This document shows, piece by piece, positions 8,445-15,649 of a stretch of 16,576 nucleotides of DNA. Both the position numbers and the translations under genes were made by a program. Source of the stretch: JAFDED01 sp964611635 (lineage in GTDB: Bacteria > Desulfobacterota > JAFDED01). The notes under the pieces were generated by a model that was not told the origin of the DNA, made no database searches, and saw only the letters and a program-made list of their open reading frames with translations. Every line of letters begins with the position of its first letter. The stretch's first letter is position 1. The DNA is taken from NCBI GenBank assembly GCA_964611635.1, contig CAZTAS010000148.1, positions 1 through 16,576 on the forward strand, in the 5' to 3' direction.

Positions 8445-10269
8445 CCTTATGCCTTTTCAGGTGAAAGAATCTCTCCAGGATTAGCTTTGCGATGGGGGCA
8501 GCCGTCTTGCTGCCCTGTCCACCATGCTCGACCAGGACTACAATAACAACTTCAGGATTTTTCCACGGGGCAAAACATACAAACCACGCATGATCACGAA
8601 GCCGGTAAGGGATGGATTCCTTATTTCCCCGTGAACCCCTGTTCTGTAGCTTAGTCACCTGGGCGGTGCCTGTTTTGCCACCTATTTCGATGTCTGGTAA
8701 GCGGCAGACCGCACCGGTTCCATGAGGTTCATGAATCACTCCTCGGAGGGCCTTGCGGACTATATCCAGATTCTCAGGCTTCAAATCCGCCTTGCTTTTT
8801 ATTTTTGGAACAGACATCAGAACAGACCTGTTCTTCGGGCCCAGCACTTGCTTGACTATAAGGGGTTTGTAAAGATGGCCGCCGTTGGCAATAGCTGAGA
8901 CTAGGACGGCCATCTGGATGGGGGTTACGAGAATATATCCCTGTCCAATGGATGCAGAAATGGTTTCCCCGGGATACCAAGGCTCGCCAAGGGCTTTCTT
9001 TTTCCATTCGGTATCGGGAATAAGTCCAGAGGATTCTCCTGGCAATTCAATTCCCGTCAGTTGGCCTAAATTCAACATGTGGGCATAACTGGACAAACGG
9101 TTAATGTTCAATCTATGACCGAGTTGATAAAAGAACACATCGCACGATTCAACAATGGCCCGATGGATGGAGATGGATCCATGCCCCCCATGCTTCCAAC
9201 AGCGATAGTTCCTCCTGCCAAACCGATAATATCCGGGGCAGTAAAATTCATCCTGCACTCCAATCTCTCCCTCTGACAGTCCTGCCAAGGCGGTGACAAT
9301 TTTGAATACGGAGCCGGGTGGATATTGGCCCCTGATGGCCCTGTTTTCCAGGGGATGGAGAGGATGCATGACTATTTCCTTCCATTGTCGAGATGTAATG
9401 CTGCCCGCAAACACATTGGGATCGAAAGAAGGGCGACTCAACATGGCCAGTATTTTTCCATTTCGAGGATCCATAACCACAACTGCCCCGGCCTTATGGT
9501 CAAAGGCAGCCTCCACACCCATCTGAAGATCCAGATCAATGGTGAGTTGAACAGTATATCCAGGGACTGATCCCACTTCATTCAACACCTGGATCTCACG
9601 ACCGGCTGCCGTAACCTCCACTTGTCGGCCGCCGTCCTTTCCTTTGAAATACTTCTCAAATTGCAGCTCAATTCCGCTACGGCCAATAATATCGCCCCCT
9701 CTGTAATTGGCAAATTTCTTATCCCTGAGCTGTTGCTGCGTGATTTCACCGATGGTTCCCAGTAAATGGGCAGCAAGGGTTCCATGCAGGTAAGATCTCT
9801 TTGCCTCGACCTCCACCAGTATACTTGGCAGGTAAAACTTGTTTTCTTCTAAGCATGCCAACTCTTCCCAGGATATATCTCGTTTCACTTTAAGTGGAAG
9901 GAATTTAGGTTGATTCCGGGCGTTCAATAAAACATTTTCGATATTTTCATAGGAGATTTTCAGGATCTTCCCTAGGTTTTGGGATAACTCCTTCCGGCCT
10001 GTGACTTCCTCGGGAATAATGGAGACATCAAAAGCAGGACGATTATCCACCAGAATTTTACCTTCGGAGTCCTGTATTATACCTCGGGGGGCCGGGATCT
10101 GTACCAGCCGAATGCGATTGTTTTCCGATAAGTGTTTGAGTTCATCTCCGCGGAGTATCTGAAGATGCCAAAGCCGGATGATCAAAATCATAAAAACGCA
10201 CAGAACCGCAAAGACCAGAAAGGAAAATTGCCGACGTATGTCCTCGGGATTATATTCTCGCTGTCTCAA
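8413..10269 (-). CDS. mrdA: Penicillin-binding protein 2, elongation transpeptidase
   Basis: This class B penicillin-binding protein cross-links peptidoglycan during cell elongation. The protein has 618 residues, normal for PBP2. One N-terminal membrane anchor spans about 15-33, a pedestal domain follows (PAPRGIIQDSEGKILVDN at 59-76), and then the transpeptidase domain. Its motifs are the active-site SVFK with S320 and K323, the SCD form of the second motif at 375-377, and KTG at 532-534. The start codon is TTG in a TTGA overlap with the mreD stop, with GAGG 6 bases upstream. The next in-frame ATG falls inside the membrane anchor, so the TTG start is well supported. The gene overlaps rodA by 32 bases at its 3' end. 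Confidence 0.97.
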   Translation of the reverse strand: MRQREYNPEDIRRQFSFLVFAVLCVFMILIIRLWHLQILRGDELKHLSENNRIRLVQIPAPRGIIQDSEGKILVDNRPAFDVSIIPEEVTGRKELSQNLGKILKISYENIENVLLNARNQPKFLPLKVKRDISWEELACLEENKFYLPSILVEVEAKRSYLHGTLAAHLLGTIGEITQQQLRDKKFANYRGGDIIGRSGIELQFEKYFKGKDGGRQVEVTAAGREIQVLNEVGSVPGYTVQLTIDLDLQMGVEAAFDHKAGAVVVMDPRNGKILAMLSRPSFDPNVFAGSITSRQWKEIVMHPLHPLENRAIRGQYPPGSVFKIVTALAGLSEGEIGVQDEFYCPGYYRFGRRNYRCWKHGGHGSISIHRAIVESCDVFFYQLGHRLNINRLSSYAHMLNLGQLTGIELPGESSGLIPDTEWKKKALGEPWYPGETISASIGQGYILVTPIQMAVLVSAIANGGHLYKPLIVKQVLGPKNRSVLMSVPKIKSKADLKPENLDIVRKALRGVIHEPHGTGAVCRLPDIEIGGKTGTAQVTKLQNRGSRGNKESIPYRLRDHAWFVCFAPWKNPEVVIVVLVEHGGQGSKTAAPIAKLILERFFHLKRHKDDRQKVASKL

Positions 10270-10787
10270 TACCTGCCTCGACTTTCCGTGGCTTTCTTGC
10301 TTATAAACCTCATCAGAATGGCATCAACTTTTCGCAGGAGAGCGAAAACAATAGGGGCTGTTAAACCGGTGGCGGCAGCCTGGAATAGAATATTGCCCAC
10401 ATCCAGACCCTCCACGCGCCAAGTGCCATGAATCCGCAAAATCCCGAGCACCATCAAGCCATCCAAGAGGCTAAAAAGAAACACAAGAGAAAAAATAAAC
10501 ATCGGATGCTTAGTGAAAAATCTCCGGGTCACTGTTGTGGTGATCAGGAACAATATAAACTTTGAAAAGCAAAAAGTGCCTGGAATACCTCCGGAACCTA
10601 TGTCCATCATATATCCCAGACAAAAAGCCATAATCCCTCCCCAAATAGCATCTCGCGTAAAACCCAAATATACAACCAGGATGAGGATCAAATCGACATG
10701 GAACTCACCCGGAATGAGATAAAAAACCGTGGTCTGGAGCACTAGTGAGAAAATTCCAAACAGCAGGAAAAGGAAAAAATCTTTCAT
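10266..10787 (-). CDS. mreD: MreD rod-shape membrane protein
   Basis: MreD is a small polytopic inner-membrane protein of the elongasome that links MreC and MreB to the peptidoglycan synthases. The product has 173 residues with about five or six hydrophobic spans: near 3-23, 30-48, 52-66, 75-90, 96-118 and 133-150. The pattern of PGEFHVDLILILVVYLGF followed by GYMMDIGSGGIPGT matches MreD, where an aspartate-glycine segment in the third span is typical. The sequence is poorly conserved across the family, so position between mreC and mrdA is part of the evidence. The start ATG has GGA 6-7 bases upstream. The stop overlaps the mrdA start by 4 bp. It is separated from mreC by a 212-bp spacer, unusual for this operon. 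Confidence 0.93.
   Translation of the reverse strand: MKDFFLFLLFGIFSLVLQTTVFYLIPGEFHVDLILILVVYLGFTRDAIWGGIMAFCLGYMMDIGSGGIPGTFCFSKFILFLITTTVTRRFFTKHPMFIFSLVFLFSLLDGLMVLGILRIHGTWRVEGLDVGNILFQAAATGLTAPIVFALLRKVDAILMRFISKKATESRGRY
10276..10279 (-). promoter_or_regulatory. Ribosome-binding site supporting the TTG start of mrdA
   Basis: GAGG on the minus strand lies 6 bases before the TTG codon at 10269-10267, within the end of mreD. It decides the unusual start and supports coupling of mrdA translation to mreD. Confidence 0.55.
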
Positions 10788-10999
10788 TTTTTCCGATAGC
10801 CTAAAAAATAAGAATTTTAATTTGGAGCCTTATACATATTACAAGGAGAACATGACATGAACCGCTTGATGCTCGAATCACAGAGGCTCCTCCTTTTTGC
10901 CTGCCCGATAAAGAAGTGTGCAGTGGCTTTCTGCCGTAACCCTCATTCTTGGCGCATAAAAATGCATCTTCGTCCTCAGCACTCGGAAGTTCTTCCGCA
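10788..10999 (-). other. mreC-mreD spacer with small inverted repeats
   Basis: This 212-base gap breaks an otherwise tight operon. It holds several inverted repeats: CGGAAG/CTTCCG with a 2-base centre at 10984-10997, GCAT/ATGC at 10954-10965, GCAG/CTGC at 10920-10934, and GGAGCC/GGCTCC at 10824-10829 and 10885-10890. A 68-codon minus-strand frame (11007-10801) starts at an ATG overlapping the mreC stop, but its product resembles no family I know and it has no ribosome-binding site of its own. The RNA segment from about 10945 to 10880 contains AAAGCCACTG and later CGGGCAGGC, faintly like parts of a cobalamin riboswitch core. The rest of that motif is missing, so I do not call a riboswitch. A small RNA structure, a dispersed repeat or a decayed gene are all possible. 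Confidence 0.4.
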
Positions 11000-11851
11000 C
11001 TAATCATTGGTAGAATTGTTTTCGAGTGCTTCCATGTAAGGATGATCCAGTATTACAAGGACCTCCTGCAGTTTGGAAAAATCAACATGGGGGGTCACCT
11101 TCGCCACCTGATATAGTCCGCTTTTGCTCTTTCTAATGCTTGAGACAAAGCCCAGGGGTAGACCATCGGGATAAATTCCACCCATTCCTGATGAGATCAC
11201 TTGGTCGCCCGGCTTTACATTATCTGTCTGGAGCAAATATTTCAATACGCAGCCGCCACTAGAGTTGCCTTCGAGGATTCCCCTGGTGCGTGTTCGCTGG
11301 ATGCGGGAATCCAGGGCACTGTTTCGATCGGTGATCAGGAGCACCTTGGAAACGTGGGCCGAGCTTTCCAATACATGACCGACGATCCCCTCGGCAGCCA
11401 CAACAGCCATTCGCCTCTGAATTCCGCTGGATTTGCCTTTATCAATCAGTATAATTCGAAACCATCCGGAGGCATCCTCTCCAATGACCCTTCCGGGCAC
11501 CGCCCTCCATGTGAGACGGGCTTTGAAATCCAGCAATTCTCTCAATCTCTGGTTCTCAAGCTCAGCCTCCCTCAACTCGCTGGCCTTTCTTTCCAGCGCC
11601 TGGACGCGCCGCTTAAGCTTTAAGTTCTCCTGGCGGGCGTTGATGAGATAGAAATATCCCAACCATACGGAGCGGATACTCGTGCTGAGGTATATGATGG
11701 CTCGCTGGAATGGATATGCCGCATCCAGGATCATGCGCTCGAGGAAGTTTAACTCTTGGGCCTGAGGGATTTTCCTGGAAAGGATGCTGGTGATAGCCAA
11801 AAAAAGCAACACCAGAATGGCGATACGGCGGTATTTATGGATGATCATCAT
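11000..11851 (-). CDS. mreC: MreC rod-shape-determining protein
   Basis: MreC is a periplasmic scaffold anchored in the inner membrane that binds and activates PBP2 and connects the MreB filament to wall synthesis. The product has 283 residues. A single N-terminal membrane segment spans about 9-24. A charged coiled-coil region (RRVQALERKASELREAELEN) spans about 75-110. Two beta-rich lobes follow, with GRVIGEDASGWFRIILIDKG at 120-139 and the family signature ISSGMGGIYPDGLPLG at about 219-234. Two adjacent ATG codons begin the gene; I use the first. An AGG lies about 12 bases upstream. It follows mreB with a 191-bp spacer that contains nothing I can identify. Identification is secure. Confidence 0.96.
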   Translation of the reverse strand: MMIIHKYRRIAILVLLFLAITSILSRKIPQAQELNFLERMILDAAYPFQRAIIYLSTSIRSVWLGYFYLINARQENLKLKRRVQALERKASELREAELENQRLRELLDFKARLTWRAVPGRVIGEDASGWFRIILIDKGKSSGIQRRMAVVAAEGIVGHVLESSAHVSKVLLITDRNSALDSRIQRTRTRGILEGNSSGGCVLKYLLQTDNVKPGDQVISSGMGGIYPDGLPLGFVSSIRKSKSGLYQVAKVTPHVDFSKLQEVLVILDHPYMEALENNSTND

Positions 11852-12042
11852 TTGTATTTAAACCTGATCCCGATCTACCTGAGTTCCACACCATTGGGCA
11901 ATGAACCGATAATTAAAGAGATGAGAAGATTGGCAGCATAAAATCCTGATCACTCATTCGATAGGCTTTCAGCGCGAAAGAACTTCCCTGGCCCTATGGC
12001 TGGCCGTCGGTAGATCTTCACCACTCGAAGATGAATGGGGAA

Positions 12043-13080
12043 TTAAGTTTTGACCATGACCTCCTTGAGGAGGTCAAAGTCTTCCAGTACTTTCCCCGCT
12101 CCCAGGGCGACAGTATATATTGGGTTGTCCGTAATGGTGATCGGCAATCCGGTTTCTTCTCGAAGGAGGACATCCAGATTTTTCAAAAGCGAGCCCCCTC
12201 CCGTCATCACGATCCCTTTATCGACAATGTCCGCGGCCAGCTCCGGTGGTGTTTGTTCCAGAGCAATTCGGACAGCCTCTACAATGGCATTGACCGGCTC
12301 CTGGATGGCATCTCTGATTTCTGCTGAGTTGATGGTCAGGATCTTGGGGATTCCGCCGACCAGATCTCTTCCCTTGATATCCAGTGTTTTCTCTTCCTCA
12401 TCGGGATAGGCGGAACCGATCAGCATCTTGATGATCTCCGCCGTCCTTTCTCCGATCAGAAGGTTGTATTTTCGCTTTATATATTGAAGAATAGCCTGAT
12501 CGATTTTATCTCCCGCCACTCTGACGGATTTGCTGTAAACGATTCCTGAGAGGGAAATGACCGCAACTTCAGTGCTTCCGCCGCCGATGTCCACGATCAT
12601 GTTGCAGACGGGCTCAGTGATGGGTAGCCCGGCCCCGATGGCGGCGGCCATGGGCTCATCTATGATGTAAACTTCTCGGGCTCCCGCCGATTCGGTCGAC
12701 TCCCTAACAGCTCTCTTTTCTACCTGGGTGACTCCGGATGGCACGCAGATGATGATGCGCGGGCGTACCAGGGCGCGGCGATTGTGAATCTTGAGGATGA
12801 AGTGCCGCAACATGGCCTCTACCACCTCAAAATCAGCAATTACACCGTCCTTCATAGGTCGTATGGCCTGAATGGAGCCAGGCGTCCGGCCCAGCATCTT
12901 TTTGGCCTCTTCTCCCACGGCCACAACTTTCATCATCCCGCGATGATCCCTTCGCACCGCCACCACAGAAGGCTCACAGAGCACGACGCCCTTGTTCCTG
13001 GCGTAAACCAGGGTAGTGGCCGTGCCAAGATCGATCCCAAGGTCATTGGAAAAAAGACCCAGAAGCGAATCAAAAATCAT
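12043..13080 (-). CDS. mreB: MreB actin-like cell-shape protein
   Basis: MreB is the bacterial actin homologue that forms membrane-bound filaments and directs elongation-phase wall synthesis. The protein has 345 residues, the normal length. Actin-fold motifs are in place: phosphate-1 loop GIDLGTATT at 15-23, the DEPMAAAIGAG segment at 141-151 with the catalytic Glu142, phosphate-2 DIGGGSTE at 164-171, and the adenosine motif TGGGSLL at 293-299. The N-terminal hydrophobic stretch MIFDSLLGLF could serve as the membrane-binding end. A good ribosome-binding site, AGAGG, lies 8 bases before the ATG. A candidate sigma-70 promoter lies just upstream. It is the first gene of the shape cluster and is separated from the amidohydrolase gene by 232 bp. 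Confidence 0.98.
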   Translation of the reverse strand: MIFDSLLGLFSNDLGIDLGTATTLVYARNKGVVLCEPSVVAVRRDHRGMMKVVAVGEEAKKMLGRTPGSIQAIRPMKDGVIADFEVVEAMLRHFILKIHNRRALVRPRIIICVPSGVTQVEKRAVRESTESAGAREVYIIDEPMAAAIGAGLPITEPVCNMIVDIGGGSTEVAVISLSGIVYSKSVRVAGDKIDQAILQYIKRKYNLLIGERTAEIIKMLIGSAYPDEEEKTLDIKGRDLVGGIPKILTINSAEIRDAIQEPVNAIVEAVRIALEQTPPELAADIVDKGIVMTGGGSLLKNLDVLLREETGLPITITDNPIYTVALGAGKVLEDFDLLKEVMVKT

Positions 13081-13100
13081 GAGTTTTTCCTCTTAAAATA

Positions 13101-13130
13101 ATTATCGATGAAAATTGTTGCTTCGATCAA
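13101..13130 (-). promoter_or_regulatory. Candidate sigma-70 promoter for mreB
   Basis: On the minus strand TTGATC (13130-13125) and GATAAT (13106-13101) are separated by 18 bases. The -10 box matches the consensus at five of six positions and the -35 box at four. The leader to the mreB ATG would be only about 10-20 bases and would still include the AGAGG ribosome-binding site. The position at the head of the mre cluster makes it plausible. Confidence 0.4.
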
Positions 13131-13312
13131 CATATAACCGTGCATCATTGCACTCTGGAGACCTGACGAAATCCCCAGGCATTCTGATTGTTAGCGTGGA
13201 AGTATTTTCATTTTTCACCAGCGTGGTTGGTCAATTAAACCCCACGAATAGGTATTCATAAGGACTTTCTATATCTTTTTTCGCAAAAAAAATCAATATA
13301 ATAATCGAGGTA

Positions 13313-14164
13313 TCAGCGATGTCCGGTTCGAAGAATCGCTTCAAGGTTTTCCCCCAGGATCTTTTTCCGGGCAGAAGGCTCCAGTCCAGCCGATTCAATC
13401 TCCCGAAAGTACATAGAGGGTGGTATCAATGGGTAATCGCTGCCAAAGATGATCCTATCCTCGCCGGTGATCTTGACAGCTATTTCGTAAATCCGCGAAT
13501 CATAAAGGTATGGTGAGGCCGCAGTGTCATAAAACACTCGCCGGGTGGCGATGGCAACCTCCGGCATCAGCTCGTAGAATAATAGCCCGCCTCCCCAGTG
13601 TGCCAGTATAATGGTGAGCTCGGGAAAGGCGCTAATGAATTCATAGAGCGATCTTAATCCATGAAGCACCTTCCCCGGATAATGATGTCCAATTTCCTCA
13701 CTGGTATGAATCAGTAAAGGAACGCCAAGCTCACATGCCAATTCTGCCAGTGGTCTTGCCCATAGCAGATCCTCTCCGGCATAGTGAGCCACCTCCCCCA
13801 CCCCTTTCATGCCACCGTCAACGACCCTGTGGAGCTCGGCCTCCACCGGCCTTGAACTTCTAGGCGGGACACAAGCAAAAGGGATCAGGCGACCGGGATG
13901 CCTGCGTGCACTCTCCAGGATATAGTCATTGTGCCACCGGCACAGGCTGAGATCCTCCCATGGAAACCCGCAGATGACGGCCTGATCCACCCCTTGTTTG
14001 TTCATGTCATCCACCAGCTCTTCAGAGCCGGCCATGCGGGCCCGCGGATCCTCATACAGAAAGCGAAAGACAGCATCATGTTTGCAGAACTTCTCACGCT
14101 CGCCCCTCACCTCATCGGGAAACACGTGGGTGTGGCCATCAATGATTGTACCTGGTCTGCCCAC
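13313..14164 (-). CDS. Amidohydrolase family (TIM-barrel metal-dependent hydrolase)
   Basis: This is a 283-residue protein of the amidohydrolase-2 / COG2159 type, related to decarboxylases and hydrolases that use one metal in a TIM barrel. The metal-ligand pattern is present: HTH at 11-13 (H11 and H13), H153 in LLIHTSEE, H189 in ILAHWGGG, and D243 in IFGSDYPL. The segment GGMKGVGEVAHYAG at 117-130 matches the usual beta-strand with a conserved Glu. The start is GTG at 14164, backed by an AAGGAG 5 bases upstream. The reaction and substrate cannot be inferred. No pathway partner is adjacent: the upstream neighbour is divergent radC and the downstream one is mreB. Confidence 0.9.
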   Translation of the reverse strand: MGRPGTIIDGHTHVFPDEVRGEREKFCKHDAVFRFLYEDPRARMAGSEELVDDMNKQGVDQAVICGFPWEDLSLCRWHNDYILESARRHPGRLIPFACVPPRSSRPVEAELHRVVDGGMKGVGEVAHYAGEDLLWARPLAELACELGVPLLIHTSEEIGHHYPGKVLHGLRSLYEFISAFPELTIILAHWGGGLLFYELMPEVAIATRRVFYDTAASPYLYDSRIYEIAVKITGEDRIIFGSDYPLIPPSMYFREIESAGLEPSARKKILGENLEAILRTGHR

Positions 14165-14481
14165 TGAGACTCCTTCCAGTAATAAGCTTTATATGCTCCA
14201 TAGTGCCTTGCTTTTGGGGACCTTCTCTGAATGGAGTATTATTATATTATAAATGCTATCATAAAGAAGATGAAAATTTTTATTGTTTTCCGGTTTGTCA
14301 GTAATTTTATTACAAACATTGATGGATGATGAATCAAAGAGCAATCTTGTTGCACAATTAGTATTGACAATACGAGCCCGATATGATAGCTAGGCTTAGC
14401 TCACGGGAAGCAACCTTATGGATAGCTCAGAAAAATCTTACAATTCTTGGGGCAGCATAGCAAGCCTCTTTGTAGTAAGCC
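14165..14481. other. Divergent promoter region between the amidohydrolase and radC
   Basis: This 317-base interval separates divergent genes and must contain both promoters. It is strongly AT-rich around 14230-14300, where a minus-strand TATAAT occurs inside ATTTATAATATAATAAT at about 14238-14254, a -10 candidate for the amidohydrolase. On the radC side a perfect TTGACA is at 14364-14369, but the best -10-like hexamer, TATGAT at 14382-14387, is only 12 bases away, so the promoter is not resolved. No gene was found inside. Confidence 0.45.
14170..14175 (-). promoter_or_regulatory. Ribosome-binding site supporting the GTG start of the amidohydrolase
   Basis: AAGGAG on the minus strand sits 5 bases before the GTG codon at 14164-14162. 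It is near-consensus and fixes this start, which gives the N-terminus MGRPGTIIDGHTH expected for the family. Confidence 0.7.
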
Positions 14482-15201
14482 ATGGAAGAAAAGAAACATT
14501 ACCTCGGCCATCGAGGCAGACTGATGAAGAAATTCCTTGCGGGGGGGCTGGGGTCCTTCCATGACCACGAAGTGCTGGAACTCCTCTTGACCTTCTCGAT
14601 TCCCCGGCGCGACTGCAAGTTGCTCGCCAAGAGGCTCCTGGATAACTTTCACACCTTATCAGGCGTTATTGATGCGCCTTCTCAAGAACTGGAAAAGATA
14701 CCTGGCATGGGGACCCGCTCTTGCGCTCTTATCGAGTGCTTAAGGGCTGTGGCCGAACGATACCGGGCCTCTGGATTAGTGCAAAAGAATTTTCTGCGAT
14801 CCTCCGCCGATGTGGTGCGTTATCTGGAAGTCAGTCTCCGGAGTCGGCCCTATGAAGTATTCAAGATAATATTTTTGAACTCCCGGCTGGAAATCCTTGG
14901 GGATGAGGATCTGGCCCAGGGTACCATAGACCAGTCTGCTGTATATCCTCGCAACGTTTTTGCTGCGGCGCTGCGGCGCCAGGCTGCGGGCCTCGTGCTG
15001 GCTCACAACCATCCCAATGGGCCTTCCGCTCCTTCTGAGGACGATGTACGCCTCACCCGTCAGCTACATGTGGCCGGCCGCCTGATGGGCATCCTTGTCC
15101 ATGAGCACATTATCATCGGCAGAGATGGCCATTTTAGCTTCCGGGAGGAGGGTTTATTGGCGCAATTTGACGAGGCCTTCCAGAGTATCCAGAAACCTTG
15201 A
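14482..15201 (+). CDS. radC: RadC-family JAB/MPN domain protein
   Basis: This is a 239-residue RadC-family (DUF2466) protein. It has an N-terminal helix-hairpin-helix-like domain, with HRGRLMKKF at 10-18, LELLLTFSIPRRD at 32-44 and IPGMG at 73-77. A C-terminal JAB1/MPN-type metal-binding domain spans about 105-225. The JAMM signature is complete: HNHPNG with H175 and H177, S185 and D188 at the expected spacing, and a candidate acidic partner E142. Despite the gene name, RadC is no longer thought to be a classical radiation-repair protein; its biochemical role remains unclear. It is the only complete plus-strand gene here and is not next to an anti-restriction or mobile-element gene, so it looks like the chromosomal copy. 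No clear ribosome-binding site precedes the ATG. Confidence 0.95.
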   Translation: MEEKKHYLGHRGRLMKKFLAGGLGSFHDHEVLELLLTFSIPRRDCKLLAKRLLDNFHTLSGVIDAPSQELEKIPGMGTRSCALIECLRAVAERYRASGLVQKNFLRSSADVVRYLEVSLRSRPYEVFKIIFLNSRLEILGDEDLAQGTIDQSAVYPRNVFAAALRRQAAGLVLAHNHPNGPSAPSEDDVRLTRQLHVAGRLMGILVHEHIIIGRDGHFSFREEGLLAQFDEAFQSIQKP

Positions 15202-15215
15202 GCCCATAATAAATC

Positions 15216-15233
15216 ATTCCGCCCTCATGGAAT
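15216..15233. terminator. Small palindrome between convergent radC and SHOCT genes
   Basis: ATTCC and GGAAT form a 5-bp stem around an 8-base loop in the 40-base gap between two converging genes. The position would suit a bidirectional transcript end. The stem is short and there is no good T-run, so the call is weak. Confidence 0.2.
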
Positions 15234-15241
15234 ATGGAGCT

Positions 15242-15577
15242 TTATTCCAGTAGCTTCTTTTTTTCTTCAAATTCCTCCCGATCGATTTCTCCACGGGCAT
15301 ATCGCTTCTTGAGGATATCCAGGGCCGTCTCTCCCCTATCCAGCGAGATAGGCTTTCCAGTAAACATCCACCGTATCAAAAGGAGAATACCAACGATCAC
15401 CGCGGCAATAAAAAGAAACATGAGGATCATCATGAATATTCCGCCGAAACCCCACATAGGGTGCCATCCCCAATAGGGCGGAAACTCCCCGTTTTTTGCC
15501 AGAGCTTCTCCCCACGACAAACTCATAGCGGTGGCCACAATCCAGATAATAAACATTGTCTTTTTGAGGAATTTCAT
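15242..15577 (-). CDS. Small membrane protein with C-terminal SHOCT motif
   Basis: This 111-residue protein has an N-terminal hydrophobic segment at about 7-22, either a signal peptide or an anchor (cleavage is possible after EALA). An aromatic linker (PPYWGWHPMWGFGG) follows at about 33-46, then a second membrane span at about 46-70. The C-terminal cytoplasmic-type SHOCT motif lies at about 84-110 (ALDILKKRYARGEIDREEFEEKKKLL). Such short SHOCT tails are common on small membrane proteins and are thought to mediate oligomerisation; no enzymatic role is known. The ATG at 15577 has AAGGAG 8 bases upstream. The frame also opens further at a TTG at 15601, but that ribosome-binding site lies inside that extension. 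The gene is downstream of the glycosylase gene on the same strand and converges on radC. Confidence 0.85.
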   Translation of the reverse strand: MKFLKKTMFIIWIVATAMSLSWGEALAKNGEFPPYWGWHPMWGFGGIFMMILMFLFIAAVIVGILLLIRWMFTGKPISLDRGETALDILKKRYARGEIDREEFEEKKKLLE

Positions 15578-15585
15578 GGTTGAAA

Positions 15586-15591
15586 CTCCTT
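15586..15591 (-). promoter_or_regulatory. Ribosome-binding site deciding the start of the SHOCT protein
   Basis: AAGGAG on the minus strand lies 8 bases before the ATG at 15577-15575. It selects this ATG over the in-frame TTG at 15601. Confidence 0.65.
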
Positions 15592-15649
15592 TTTTCATCA
15601 AGCAAACCGTTCCTGCTCCTCTTTAATAACAAATTATGATTTTTTAATA

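Noticed and set aside
10875..10945. Cobalamin-riboswitch-like words (AAAGCCACTG, CGGGCAGGC) in the mreC-mreD spacer
   Set aside because: The conserved CCCGC...ACTG core, the exact GGGAAGGC and the B12-box sequence are absent, and cell-shape genes are not known B12 targets.
11201..11623. 140-codon plus-strand open frame opposite mreC
   Set aside because: mreC is intact on the other strand with clear motifs, so this is a shadow frame.
13262..13300. T-rich stretch after the amidohydrolase stop as a terminator
   Set aside because: The run TTTTTTTTGCGAAAAAA forms only an A-T stem with a tiny loop and no GC hairpin precedes it.
14482..15201. RadC as a marker of a mobile or anti-restriction island
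   Set aside because: No neighbouring phage, plasmid or defence genes are present, and the gene is full length with housekeeping neighbours.
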